Source: BACL11 sp945865535 (lineage in GTDB: Bacteria; Bacteroidota; Bacteroidia; Flavobacteriales; BACL11). From it: DNA of 45,588 nucleotides. The stretch is taken from positions 1 to 45,588 of the forward strand of contig CANNBA010000017.1 of the NCBI GenBank assembly GCA_947502765.1, written 5' to 3'. The notes beneath the pieces were generated by a model that saw only the letters and a list, made by a program, of their open reading frames with translations, was not told the origin of the DNA and did not search any database. Each line of letters opens with the position of its first letter. The first letter of the stretch is position 1. Shown here piece by piece: positions 14,181-23,510 of this stretch. A program made the translations under genes and the position numbers.

Positions 14181-15386
14181 TTATCTTGTAGACATGATTA
14201 AATTTAAGTCTTTAAATGGTAATTTAAAATTTCTACTTAACACTTCATTAGTTAAGCTACCATTAAAAGCATAAACTCCATTTCTTAAGCATTCATGCTT
14301 TCTAATTGTATGCTCTACCCCACCCTCCTCAGCAATAATTAATAAAATTGGAGTTAAGATATTACTTATGGCCATTGATGCTGTTCGCGACACTCTTGAG
14401 GCGATATTCGGCACGCAATAATGGACCACATCATGTTTAATAAAAGTTGGTTTCTTATGAGTTGTTATCTCAGAAGTCTCAAAACTTCCCCTCTGATCTA
14501 TACTAACATCAATAACTACTGCACCTTTTTTCATATCCATCACCATATCCTCACTTACAATGCAAGGAACTTTCCCGTCCCCTACTCGTAATGCCGAAAT
14601 AACTACATCTGCTCTTTTTAGTGCCTTCATTAATGCTTGGGGCTGTATTGATGATGTACTAATCCTTTGATTAATATGATTTTGCAACCTCCTTAATTTA
14701 GAAACTGAATTATCAAAAACAACAACTGAGGCACCTAAACCTAATGCCGTACGACATGCATACTCACCTACTGTTCCAGCACCAATTACTACAACATTAG
14801 TTGGCATTAATCCTGAAATACCCCCAAGCATCAATCCTTTTCCATTATTAACATTAGACAAATATTCACCTGCAATTAATAAGGAGGTATTTCCTGCGAT
14901 TTCACTCATACTTCTTACAATGGGCAATTTACCTTGCTCATCTTTTATAAATTCAAATCCAAAAGCAGCTATTTTCTTTTTATTTAGTGTGGTGAAATAA
15001 TCTGAAGATTGGGTGCTCATCTGCACAGCAGAAATTAATACCTGCCCACTTTGTATTAAGTCTAGTTCTGACTTTGTAGGAGGCTCAATTTTTAAGATCA
15101 AGTTTGCTTTAAATACCTCTTGTTTTGAATAAGCTATTTCAGCACCATTTTGAATATATTGTTGATCGGTAAAATTGGAAGCATCGCCAGCTCCTTTCTC
15201 TATAATTATACTATGTCCATTTGCAACTAATAGCCCTACTGAGTCTGGAGTTAAACTTACTCTGTTTTCTTGAAAAGAAGACTCTTTTGGAATTCCAATT
15301 TGTAATTGCTTAAAGTTTGGTTTTACTTCAAGCATTTCCTCTTTTGGCATCAAACCAAAAGAGCTAAATATTTTTTCTTTTGCCAT
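14181..15386 (-). CDS. ald: Alanine dehydrogenase
   Basis: 401 aa. NAD-dependent interconversion of L-alanine and pyruvate plus ammonia. N-terminal substrate domain: IGIPKESSFQENRVSLTPDS, with the Arg and Lys of this family. NAD-binding Rossmann motif VVVIGAGTVGEYACRTALGLG is near residues 200-220, and VVIDVSIDQRGSFETS and KHDVVHYCVPNIAS are typical. The N-terminal extension of about 25 residues is normal for the Bacteroidota form. It starts 2 bp after the tsaE stop, so it is cotranscribed with porX and tsaE. Confidence 0.92.
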   Translation of the reverse strand: MAKEKIFSSFGLMPKEEMLEVKPNFKQLQIGIPKESSFQENRVSLTPDSVGLLVANGHSIIIEKGAGDASNFTDQQYIQNGAEIAYSKQEVFKANLILKIEPPTKSELDLIQSGQVLISAVQMSTQSSDYFTTLNKKKIAAFGFEFIKDEQGKLPIVRSMSEIAGNTSLLIAGEYLSNVNNGKGLMLGGISGLMPTNVVVIGAGTVGEYACRTALGLGASVVVFDNSVSKLRRLQNHINQRISTSSIQPQALMKALKRADVVISALRVGDGKVPCIVSEDMVMDMKKGAVVIDVSIDQRGSFETSEITTHKKPTFIKHDVVHYCVPNIASRVSRTASMAISNILTPILLIIAEEGGVEHTIRKHECLRNGVYAFNGSLTNEVLSRNFKLPFKDLNLIMSTR

Positions 15387-15388
15387 AA

Positions 15389-15808
15389 TTAAATAATTAT
15401 TTCAATTACTCTATTTGTCCCATCTAATTGCATTTTTATTGCAATCATATCCTTTTCAATTAAATTAGGAATCTTTTCTGGCCATTCAATAAAACAATAA
15501 TCATTTCCAAAAAAATATTCTTCATATCCCATGTCAAATGCTTCTTTTTCATCTTCCAATCTGTAAAAATCAAAATGATATATTTTTCCATTATTGGAAC
15601 TACTGTATTCATTTACAATTGAAAATGTTGGGCTACTTACAACATCAGCAACGCCTAACTGCAAAGATAGTTCTTTTATTAATGTAGTCTTACCTACACC
15701 CATTTCAGCATAAAACAGAAATTTCTTATGTGGTGAAGAGTATTTCAAAATCTCTTTTGCAATCTCAGGCAGTTGCTCCAGATTCTCTGAAATAAGTGTA
15801 AAAGCCAT
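15389..15808 (-). CDS. tsaE: tRNA threonylcarbamoyladenosine biosynthesis ATPase TsaE
   Basis: 139 aa, normal length. TsaE is the ATPase partner of TsaB/TsaD that makes t6A37 in tRNAs reading ANN codons. Walker A is AEMGVGKTTLIKEL near residues 34-47; VVSSPTFSIVNEY and IYHFDFYRLEDEKEAFDMGYEE are diagnostic. It overlaps the porX stop by one base and precedes ald by 2 bp. Confidence 0.93.
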   Translation of the reverse strand: MAFTLISENLEQLPEIAKEILKYSSPHKKFLFYAEMGVGKTTLIKELSLQLGVADVVSSPTFSIVNEYSSSNNGKIYHFDFYRLEDEKEAFDMGYEEYFFGNDYCFIEWPEKIPNLIEKDMIAIKMQLDGTNRVIEIII

Positions 15809-17352
15809 TATTTTGATCTTAATGTAATAATTGGAATTAACATTTCTTCCATAGATATTCCTCCATGTTGATAGGTATTCTTATATAAATTTACAAATTG
15901 ATTGTAATTATTCTGATACACAAAATACATGTCCTCTTTAGCAAAAATATATTTACTACTTACATTCTGAATCGGCAGATAATACTCTAAGGGTTTATCC
16001 ATTTCAAAAACATCATTTTTCTGATAATTGAGATTTCTTCCTTGCTTATATCTTAAGTTAGAAGTTATATCTCTATCTCCAATTACACGAGAGGGTCTAT
16101 TTACATTTATAGTGCCGTGATCTGTTGTGATAACAACATTGGCCCCTTGTTTTGCAATTTGTTTCATTATATCTTTTAAAGGAGAATGAGAAAACCAGGA
16201 AGCAGTTAACGATCGGTAAGCAGAATCATCATCAGCTAATTCTTTAATAACTTTCATATCGGTTCTTGCGTGTGAGAGCATGTCAACAAAATTATAAACG
16301 ATCACATTTAATCCATTGGTTTTCATATTGGGTACTGTAGCCACTGCTTTTCGACCAGCATCAAGATTTGTTATTTTTGTATAACTAACCTTGGAACTTC
16401 CTTTTCCCAGCATTTGTAAATTAGCTAATAGAAATTCTTCTTCATACATATTTTTACCGCCCTCATCTTCATCATCTTTCCACATATTCGGATGTCTTTT
16501 CTGTATTTCAGATGGCAGTAAGCCCGCAAAAATTGCATTACGAGCATATTGTGTTGCTGTAGGTAAAATACTAGTGTAGATTTCCTCATTTTCTATAGCA
16601 AAATCTTCTAAAACGGATGGCTCAATTATCTTCCATTGATCGTATCTTAAATTGTCGATTACGATCATATAAGTGGGTTTGTCATCAGTCATAAGTGGTG
16701 CTACCTTTTTTCTAAGAATATTATGAGACATCAATGGTGCATTTTCGCCATTCATCCAATCTTTATAATTATTTTTTATAAACTTAAAGAATTGAGCATT
16801 TGCTTCTGCTTTTTGCATTTTCAGTATTTGCTCAACGCTATTATCTCCTGATTTTTCAAGCTCTAATTCCCAATATGTTAATTTCTTGAAAATATCATAC
16901 CACTCTTCCTTGTTAAGATTTGATGACAGTTTCATACTAATATTTCGAAACTCTTGTTGGTAATTACTAGTTGTTTTTTCTTCAACCAATCTGTTTGAAT
17001 CAATATTCTTTTTTATTGCTAATAAAATCTGATTTGGATTAACCGGTTTTATTAAATAATCAGCAATTTTTGAGGCAATTGCATCTTCCATAATACTTTC
17101 TTCTTCACTTTTAGTTATCATTATAACAGGAACATTAGCGTATTTCTCTTTAATTATTGATAGAGTTTCTAATCCAGAAAGGCCTGGCATATTTTCATCC
17201 AAGAAGATTAAATCAAACTTATTTTCTTTAAGAATATCCAGCGCCTGATCTCCACTTTTTGCAGCAGTTAAATGATAGCCTTTTGCTTCTAAATAAATAA
17301 TATGAGGTTTTAATAAATCTATCTCATCATCTGCCCAAAGTATCTTAATCAT
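15808..17352 (-). CDS. porX: T9SS regulator PorX (receiver-PglZ response regulator)
   Basis: 514 aa. The N-terminal receiver domain (MIKILWADDEIDLLKPH) has phospho-acceptor Asp52 in FLDENMPG and a Lys in LIKPVNP. A helical linker follows, then a PglZ/alkaline-phosphatase-like domain with YMIVIDNLRYDQW, VYNFVDMLSHARTD and VVITTDHGTI, which carries the metal ligands. PorX is known as the response regulator that, with PorY and a sigma factor, controls type IX secretion genes; its PglZ domain has phosphodiesterase activity. It heads the operon with tsaE and ald and is divergent from the HD-domain gene across 26 bp. Confidence 0.93.
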   Translation of the reverse strand: MIKILWADDEIDLLKPHIIYLEAKGYHLTAAKSGDQALDILKENKFDLIFLDENMPGLSGLETLSIIKEKYANVPVIMITKSEEESIMEDAIASKIADYLIKPVNPNQILLAIKKNIDSNRLVEEKTTSNYQQEFRNISMKLSSNLNKEEWYDIFKKLTYWELELEKSGDNSVEQILKMQKAEANAQFFKFIKNNYKDWMNGENAPLMSHNILRKKVAPLMTDDKPTYMIVIDNLRYDQWKIIEPSVLEDFAIENEEIYTSILPTATQYARNAIFAGLLPSEIQKRHPNMWKDDEDEGGKNMYEEEFLLANLQMLGKGSSKVSYTKITNLDAGRKAVATVPNMKTNGLNVIVYNFVDMLSHARTDMKVIKELADDDSAYRSLTASWFSHSPLKDIMKQIAKQGANVVITTDHGTINVNRPSRVIGDRDITSNLRYKQGRNLNYQKNDVFEMDKPLEYYLPIQNVSSKYIFAKEDMYFVYQNNYNQFVNLYKNTYQHGGISMEEMLIPIITLRSK

Positions 17353-17378
17353 ATTTTATTGCTTTAAGTTATACAAAA

Positions 17379-18635
17379 ATGAAAACAAAATCCGTTATTT
17401 GCTCTATGATTTCGCCTAAAAAAGATAAAATTATTAACGACCCAATATATGGATTTATTACTATTGATGGGGGAATAATTACTAATTTAATTGATCATCA
17501 CTATTTTCAAAGGCTAAGAAGGATATCACAGTTAGGTCTATCTTATCTAGTGTATCCTGGTGCTAAGCACAGTCGTTTTCATCATGCTATTGGTTGCATG
17601 CACCTGATTACAAAAGCTATTTATCAAATTAGAAAAAAGGGGCACTTGATTTCAGAAAAAGAAGCTGAAGCCTTAAAAATTGCAATTCTTTTGCATGATA
17701 TCGGACACGGACCATTCTCTCACGCTCTAGAAAATTCTATTGTAACAGGTCTTTCTCATGAGAATTTATCCTTATTTTTTATGAAAAAACTCAACAAAGA
17801 ATTTAATGGTAAATTAGCTCTTGCAATTGAGATTTTCAACAACACACATCCTAAAAAATTCTTACATCAACTTGTTTCTTCTCAGCTAGATATGGATAGG
17901 CTAGATTACTTAAAAAGAGATAGTTTTTTCTCAGGTGTTGCTGAAGGAAATATTGGCACTGAAAGAATCATCAACATGTTAGATGTTGTAAATGATGAGT
18001 TGGTGGTTGAAGAAAAAGGCATTTATTCTATTGAAAAATTTTTAATAGCAAGAAGATTGATGTATTGGCAAGTGTATTTTCACAAAACAGTTGTTTCAGC
18101 AGAAAATATGCTTATTAAAGTACTCCAAAGAGCGAAATTCTTAATCTCAAATAATGTCACTATTTTTACTACTCCATCACTTGAAGTTTTTCTAAAAAAT
18201 AACTTTACAGCAAAAGATTTTGAAAAAGACGCAAACCTACTCAATAGTTTCTCAGAATTAGATGATGTTGATATTTATGCCTGCTTAAAATATTGGAAAA
18301 ATAGTGATGATTTTGTTTTGTCAAATCTTTCTAAAAGACTTATAAATAGAAAAATTTTAAAAGTAAAAATAGCAAAAGAACAAATATTAGAGCAAGAAAA
18401 AAATAAACTAATGAATGCATTTTCCAAAAAATACAACTGTACAAAAGCAGAAGCTGAATTCTTTATTTTCTCTTATCAAATAAGTAATAGCACTTATAAT
18501 ATTGAAAAATCAAACATTAATATTTTAATGAAAAATGGAGATGTAATTGATATTACTTCAGCTTCCGATCAATTTAATATTGAGGCCTTAAACAAAACCG
18601 TAAATAAATATTTTTTATGCTATCCTAATGACTAA
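17379..18635 (+). CDS. HD-domain metal-dependent phosphohydrolase
   Basis: 418 aa. HD motif with H...HD...D: HSRFHHAIGCMHL, then ILLHDIGHGPFSHALE, then SSQLDMDRLDYLKRD, the pattern of the dGTPase/SAMHD1-related group (COG1078). Predicted to hydrolyse a nucleotide or phosphoester; substrate unknown. The conserved part starts at KDKIINDPIYGF, so the ATG at 17406 is an alternative start that removes nine residues. No signal peptide. Commonly found near lpxD in Bacteroidota, as here. Confidence 0.88.
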   Translation: MKTKSVICSMISPKKDKIINDPIYGFITIDGGIITNLIDHHYFQRLRRISQLGLSYLVYPGAKHSRFHHAIGCMHLITKAIYQIRKKGHLISEKEAEALKIAILLHDIGHGPFSHALENSIVTGLSHENLSLFFMKKLNKEFNGKLALAIEIFNNTHPKKFLHQLVSSQLDMDRLDYLKRDSFFSGVAEGNIGTERIINMLDVVNDELVVEEKGIYSIEKFLIARRLMYWQVYFHKTVVSAENMLIKVLQRAKFLISNNVTIFTTPSLEVFLKNNFTAKDFEKDANLLNSFSELDDVDIYACLKYWKNSDDFVLSNLSKRLINRKILKVKIAKEQILEQEKNKLMNAFSKKYNCTKAEAEFFIFSYQISNSTYNIEKSNINILMKNGDVIDITSASDQFNIEALNKTVNKYFLCYPND

Positions 18636-18667
18636 CTTTATAGCATTAGCCAATAAATTAAATTTTT

Positions 18668-18675
18668 TAAATTTG
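18668..18675 (+). promoter_or_regulatory. -7 box of lpxD operon, almost on the start codon
   Basis: TAAATTTG followed by CAGC and the lpxD ATG at 18680. With usual spacing to the transcription start, the mRNA would be leaderless or nearly so. Confidence 0.6.
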
Positions 18676-18679
18676 CAGC

Positions 18680-19705
18680 ATGAATTTTACAGCACAACAA
18701 ATAGCTAATATTTTAGGTGGTACTATTGAAGGAAATCCTAATGCAGAGGTTAACTCTGTGGCTAAAATTGAGGAAGGCTGTCTTGGAAATCTTTGTTTTT
18801 TAGCAAATGAAAAATATACCCATCATATTTACACCACTAACGCTTCTGTAATAATTGTAAATAATTCATTGAATTTGGATAAAAAGATTAAAGCCACACT
18901 TATCAAAGTTGAAGATGCGTACTCATCTTTTAGCCAACTACTTGAAGTTTACAATAATATGAAATTTGACAAAGTTGGGCTTTCAGATAAAGCTGATATT
19001 TACACTGAAACATCCATTGGAAATGATGTTTATATCGGCGCTTTTACATCAATTTGTAAAGGTGCAAACATTGGAAAAAATGTGAAAATTCATCCTAACT
19101 GTTACATTGGGGAGAATGTTACTATTGGAGATCATACTATCATTTTTCCAAATGTTTCTATTTATCACGACTGTAAAATTGGTGCAAATAACATCATTCA
19201 TTCAGGAGTAGTCATTGGATCGGATGGATTTGGATTTGCTCCAGATGGGAGTAAGCAGTACAAAAAAATAAGTCAAATTGGTAATGTAGAGATTTCAGAT
19301 GATGTAGAGATTGGCGCAAACACTACTATTGACAGAGCAACTATGGGGTCAACTAAGATTGGTAAAGGAGTAAAATTGGACAATTTAATACAAATTGGGC
19401 ATAATGTTGAGATTGGAGAAAACACTGTAATTGCAGCACAAGCTGGTGTTGCTGGCTCTTCAAAGATTGGTAAAAATTGTATGATTGGAGGGCAAGTTGC
19501 TATATCGGGACACCTTACAATTGCTGATGAAGTAAAAGTAGCTGGACAAAGTGGTATTGCATCAAACATTACAGAAAAAGGAGCTATCGTACAGGGCCCT
19601 ATGGCTTTTGATATAAAAGAATTCCAACGCTCTTATATTATATTTAAAAAACTTCCTGAAATGTACAAAACATTAAATTCAATTAAAAGCCAATTTGATG
19701 TCTAA
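18680..19705 (+). CDS. lpxD: UDP-3-O-(3-hydroxyacyl)glucosamine N-acyltransferase
   Basis: 341 aa. Adds the N-linked hydroxyacyl chain in lipid A synthesis. The N-terminal uridine-binding domain (residues 1-100) includes LCFLANEKYTHHIYTT. It is followed by left-handed beta-helix hexapeptide repeats (IGKNVKIHPNCYIGENVTIG) with catalytic His in IQIGHNVEIG and a C-terminal helix. First gene of lpxD-lpxC/fabZ-lpxA-efp; its end overlaps the next ATG by 8 bp. Confidence 0.95.
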   Translation: MNFTAQQIANILGGTIEGNPNAEVNSVAKIEEGCLGNLCFLANEKYTHHIYTTNASVIIVNNSLNLDKKIKATLIKVEDAYSSFSQLLEVYNNMKFDKVGLSDKADIYTETSIGNDVYIGAFTSICKGANIGKNVKIHPNCYIGENVTIGDHTIIFPNVSIYHDCKIGANNIIHSGVVIGSDGFGFAPDGSKQYKKISQIGNVEISDDVEIGANTTIDRATMGSTKIGKGVKLDNLIQIGHNVEIGENTVIAAQAGVAGSSKIGKNCMIGGQVAISGHLTIADEVKVAGQSGIASNITEKGAIVQGPMAFDIKEFQRSYIIFKKLPEMYKTLNSIKSQFDV

Positions 19706-21089
19706 AATGCAACAAACCATAAAAGAAAATATTAGTTTTTCTGGAGCAGGAATTCATACTGGGGTTTTAACCAATATGACTCTTAAGCCGGCAAAAGAAG
19801 ACACCGGAATAAGATTTGTTCGAGTTGATTTAGAAGGGAATCCTGAAATTAAAGCAGATGTTGCTAATGTTTTTACTACTGAGAGAAGTACTTCTTTAAA
19901 AAAAGGAAATGCTGAAATTCATACTGTTGAGCATATTCTTGCTGCAATTACTGGATCTGGGATAGATAATATTATCATTGAAGTTGATAATATTGAAATT
20001 CCTATCTTAGATGGTAGTGCACAAGAATTTTCAAATACGATAGAAAAGATTGGAATTATTAGCCAAAAATCTAAACGAAAGTATTTTGAAATTACTAAAA
20101 CTTTTACTTTTACTGATGAAAAAACGGGTGCAAAATTAATTGCTACTCCTTCAGATAATTATGAAATTGATGTTGAAATTGATTACAATTCTAAAACTTT
20201 GGGAATTCAAAGTGCATCACTAAAAAATATTTCTCATTTTCAAACAGAAATTGCATCAAGTAGAACTTTTTGCTTTTTACACGAATTAGAAGAGCTACTA
20301 GATAAAAATCTAGTAAAAGGTGGAGATATCAATAATGCTATTGTTATAGTTGAGAATGCGATCTCTAACCAAAAACTATCAGAACTAAAACAAGCATTTA
20401 AAAATCCTGAAATTCAAGTTAATGATGGCGGTTATCTTAACAACCTAACTTTAAGACACAATAATGAGCCTGCAAGGCACAAATTATTAGATGTAATTGG
20501 TGATTTATCATTAGTTGGAATGCCAATTAAAGGAAAAATTACAGCATTAAAACCAGGGCATAAAAACAATACTAAATTTGCAAAACAATTAAAAGAAATC
20601 ATGATGGACCAGATAAGCAAAACTGCACCAGAAATTAATTTTGATGAAGCTCCAATGTATAATAGAGATAAAATTAAAACTATTTTACCCCATAGAGAGC
20701 CCTTTCTTTTTATTGATGAAATAAGAGACATTGGAGATGACTTTATTACAGGCGTGAAATTTGTCAGGGAAGATGAAGATTATTTTAAAGGTCATTTCCC
20801 TGCAGAGCCAGTGATGCCAGGAGTATTACAATTAGAAAGTATGGCCCAAACAGGTGGCGTTTTAATTTTAAGTACTGTAAAGAATCCTGAAGATTACCTT
20901 ACTTTTTTCATGAAAATTGAAAATGCTAAATTCAAACAAAAAGTAGTTCCTGGAGATACTATTATTTTCAGATTAAATCTTCTTTCCCCAATTAGAAGAG
21001 GGTTATGCCATATGCGTGGAGTAGGTTTTGTAAATGGAAAAATTGTTGTAGAGGCTGATTTATTGGCACAAATTGCACCTAAAAGATAA
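19698..21089 (+). CDS. lpxC: LpxC deacetylase fused to FabZ dehydratase
   Basis: 463 aa from the ATG at 19698 (a TTG three bases upstream is less likely). The N-terminal part, about residues 1-310, is the zinc deacetylase LpxC, with SFSGAGIHTG, the zinc ligand HTVEHILAAITG and the motif ARHKLLDVIGDL. The C-terminal part, from about 315, is FabZ 3-hydroxyacyl-ACP dehydratase, with LPHREPFLFIDE and the catalytic GHFPAEPVMPGVLQLESMAQ. This fusion is the normal arrangement in Bacteroidota and links lipid A with fatty-acid elongation. Stands between lpxD and lpxA. Confidence 0.95.
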   Translation: MSKMQQTIKENISFSGAGIHTGVLTNMTLKPAKEDTGIRFVRVDLEGNPEIKADVANVFTTERSTSLKKGNAEIHTVEHILAAITGSGIDNIIIEVDNIEIPILDGSAQEFSNTIEKIGIISQKSKRKYFEITKTFTFTDEKTGAKLIATPSDNYEIDVEIDYNSKTLGIQSASLKNISHFQTEIASSRTFCFLHELEELLDKNLVKGGDINNAIVIVENAISNQKLSELKQAFKNPEIQVNDGGYLNNLTLRHNNEPARHKLLDVIGDLSLVGMPIKGKITALKPGHKNNTKFAKQLKEIMMDQISKTAPEINFDEAPMYNRDKIKTILPHREPFLFIDEIRDIGDDFITGVKFVREDEDYFKGHFPAEPVMPGVLQLESMAQTGGVLILSTVKNPEDYLTFFMKIENAKFKQKVVPGDTIIFRLNLLSPIRRGLCHMRGVGFVNGKIVVEADLLAQIAPKR

Positions 21090-21092
21090 ATT

Positions 21093-21875
21093 ATGCATCA
21101 ACCTTTAGCATACATACATTCTGATGCAAATATTGCCAGAAATGTAGTTATTGAACCTTTTGTGACTATTGAAAAAAATGTAACAATTGGAGAAGGATCA
21201 TGGATATGCAGTAATGTGACTATTATGGAAGGAGCTCGAATTGGTAAAAATTGTAGGATTTTCCCAGGAGCTGTAATTTCTGCCATTCCCCAAGATTTAA
21301 AATTTGAAGGCGAAAAATCCTTAACCATTATCGGAAATGATTGTACAATTAGAGAATGCGCAACTATTAACAGAGGAACCTCAGCAAGTGGAAAAACAGT
21401 TGTTGGAAATAATTGTTTGATCATGGCATATTCACACATTGCCCATGACTGTGTAATTGGTGATAATTGTATTATCGTTAATAGTGTTGCTCTTGGAGGA
21501 CATGTTACCATTGGAGACTATGCAATTATTGGCGGATTATCAGCTATACATCAATTTGTTAGCATTGGCAAACATGCTATGGTATCTGGAGGATCATTAG
21601 TAAGAAAAGATGTGCCTCCTTATGTAAAAGCTGCACGTGAACCCTTATCATTTGTTGGAATTAACTCCATAGGACTTAGAAGAAGAGGTTTTTCAGATGA
21701 AAAAATAAAAGAAATACAAGAAATATTTAGAATATTGTATCAAAAAAACAATAACAATACACAAGCAGTATTAAAAATAGAAACTGAAATTGATGCCTCT
21801 CCAGAGAGAGATGAAATCATCTCATTTATACAAAATTCGGGAAGAGGAATCATGAAAGGTTTTAATCAAAAATAA
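21093..21875 (+). CDS. lpxA: Acyl-ACP-UDP-N-acetylglucosamine O-acyltransferase
   Basis: 260 aa, normal length. First step of lipid A synthesis. Hexapeptide-repeat beta-helix throughout residues 1-190 (VIEPFVTIEKNVTIGEGSWI); the catalytic His is in MAYSHIAHDCVIGDN, with the acyl-chain ruler region around GGLSAIHQFVSIGKHAMVSG. C-terminal helical domain GLRRRGFSDEKIKEIQEIFR. Starts 3 bp after lpxC/fabZ and ends 3 bp before efp. Confidence 0.95.
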   Translation: MHQPLAYIHSDANIARNVVIEPFVTIEKNVTIGEGSWICSNVTIMEGARIGKNCRIFPGAVISAIPQDLKFEGEKSLTIIGNDCTIRECATINRGTSASGKTVVGNNCLIMAYSHIAHDCVIGDNCIIVNSVALGGHVTIGDYAIIGGLSAIHQFVSIGKHAMVSGGSLVRKDVPPYVKAAREPLSFVGINSIGLRRRGFSDEKIKEIQEIFRILYQKNNNNTQAVLKIETEIDASPERDEIISFIQNSGRGIMKGFNQK

Positions 21876-21878
21876 ACT

Positions 21879-22445
21879 ATGGCAACTACAGCAGATTTTA
21901 GAAACGGGCTTTGTTTTAATTACAATGGAGATCCTTGGAAAATTGAATCATTTTTACATGTAAAACCAGGTAAAGGACCAGCATTTGTGCGTACTAAAAT
22001 TAGAAACTTGAATACCGGAAGGCTTCTTGAAAACACTTTTACATCAGGAGTGAAAATTGATGTTATTCGAGTGGAAAATAGAAAATATCAATTTTTATAT
22101 TCTGAAGGCAATGATTACCATTTAATGAATATGGAAGATTACGAGCAAATCCTAATGCAAAAAGATTTTATTGACTATGTAGAATTTTTAAAAGAAGGGG
22201 CAACTGTTGAAGTGTTGTTTCATGCTGATAAAGGCATGCCTTTATCAGCACAAGTTCCATCTCATGTTGTATTAGAGATAACATTTACTGAGCCAGGTAT
22301 TAAAGGAAATACAGCAACAAATGCCACAAAACCTGCTACTACTGAAAGTGGGGCAACAATTAACGTTCCTTTATTTATAAATGAAGGAGATAAAATTAAA
22401 ATTGATACTGCAACAAAATCTTATATAGAAAGAATTAAAGAATAA
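21879..22445 (+). CDS. efp: Elongation factor P
   Basis: 188 aa. It relieves ribosome stalling at polyproline. Three domains: KOW-like N-terminus with the tip loop VKPGKGPAF (Lys32, equivalent to E. coli Lys34), a central OB domain (VRTKIRNLNTGRLLENTF), and a C-terminal OB domain ending IDTATKSYIERIK. The stop overlaps the serC ATG by one base (TAATG). A 28-bp perfect palindrome lies in the coding sequence at 22223-22250. Confidence 0.95.
   Translation: MATTADFRNGLCFNYNGDPWKIESFLHVKPGKGPAFVRTKIRNLNTGRLLENTFTSGVKIDVIRVENRKYQFLYSEGNDYHLMNMEDYEQILMQKDFIDYVEFLKEGATVEVLFHADKGMPLSAQVPSHVVLEITFTEPGIKGNTATNATKPATTESGATINVPLFINEGDKIKIDTATKSYIERIKE
22223..22250. repeat. 28-bp perfect palindrome inside efp
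   Basis: TGCTGATAAAGGCA followed directly by its exact reverse complement. It encodes residues around ADKGMPLSA in EF-P. No T tract follows, so it is not a standard terminator. Confidence 0.9.
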
Positions 22446-23509
22446 TGAAAAAACATAACTTTTCTGCAGGACCGTGTATTTTACCTCAAGAAGTTTTGCG
22501 ACAAGCAGCTGAGGCAGTACTAAACTTTAATAATGATGATTTATCATTAATAGAAATCTCACATAGAAGTCAGCCATTTATTGATGTTATGGATAAGGCT
22601 CAAGATCTGGTAAAAGAACTATTAGAAGTGCCAGAAGGTTATTCTGTATTATTCTTACAAGGCGGGGCTAGTTTGGAATTCTTAATGGTACCCTTAAATC
22701 TTATGAAAGTTGATGGCAAAGCAGCTTATACCAATACGGGAGTTTGGGCAAAGAAGGCAATTGTAGAAGCAAAAAGTGTAGGAGAAGTTGTAATAGTTGC
22801 TGATTCTTCAGATAAAAACTACAATTACATTCCTAAAGGATATCATATTCCAAGTGATGTGGATTACTTTCATTGTACATCCAACAATACTATTTATGGT
22901 ACGCAGATGAAAGAATTTCCAATATGTCCTACCCTTATGGTTTGTGATATGAGTTCGGATATTTTTAGTCGAAAAGTAGATGTCAGTAAATTTGATATCA
23001 TTTATGCAGGAGCACAAAAAAATATGGGTCCTGCAGGCACAACATTAGTAATTGTTAAAAATGAAATTTTAGGAAAAACAGGTAGAAAGATTCCAACAAT
23101 GTTGGATTATAACACTCATATTAGTAATGAAAGTATGTTTAATACGCCTCCTGTATTTCCAATTTATGTTTCTATGCTTACTCTACAATGGCTAAAAGAT
23201 TTGGGAGGAGTTACAGAAATGGAAAAAATCAACCAACAAAAAGCTGATTTATTATATAATGAAATTGACAGAAATCCTCTATTTGTAGGTACAGCCGCTA
23301 AAGAAGATCGCTCTAATATGAATGTGTGTTTTTTACTAACGGATAGCAGTAAAGAAGCAGTATTCAACGCCATGTGGGAAGAAGCAGGAATTAGTGGCAT
23401 AGAAGGACACCGATCAGTTGGAGGATATAGAGCATCCATTTATAATGCAATGCCACTTGAAAGCATACAAGTATTAATAGATATAATGAAAAAATTAGAA
23501 TCAATTTAG
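22445..23509 (+). CDS. serC: Phosphoserine aminotransferase
   Basis: 354 aa. PLP enzyme making 3-phosphoserine from 3-phosphohydroxypyruvate and glutamate; it can also act in B6 synthesis. HNFSAGPCILP at the N-terminus, VLFLQGGASLEF for phosphate binding, and the PLP Lys in YAGAQKNMGPAG. The C-terminal GIEGHRSVGGYRASIYNAMP is characteristic. Coupled to efp by a TAATG overlap and followed by serA after one base, giving two serine-pathway steps together. Confidence 0.95.
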   Translation: MKKHNFSAGPCILPQEVLRQAAEAVLNFNNDDLSLIEISHRSQPFIDVMDKAQDLVKELLEVPEGYSVLFLQGGASLEFLMVPLNLMKVDGKAAYTNTGVWAKKAIVEAKSVGEVVIVADSSDKNYNYIPKGYHIPSDVDYFHCTSNNTIYGTQMKEFPICPTLMVCDMSSDIFSRKVDVSKFDIIYAGAQKNMGPAGTTLVIVKNEILGKTGRKIPTMLDYNTHISNESMFNTPPVFPIYVSMLTLQWLKDLGGVTEMEKINQQKADLLYNEIDRNPLFVGTAAKEDRSNMNVCFLLTDSSKEAVFNAMWEEAGISGIEGHRSVGGYRASIYNAMPLESIQVLIDIMKKLESI

Positions 23510-23510
23510 A

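Noticed and set aside
19695..21089. LpxC-FabZ fusion as a novel chimera
   Set aside because: This fusion is the standard form in Bacteroidota.
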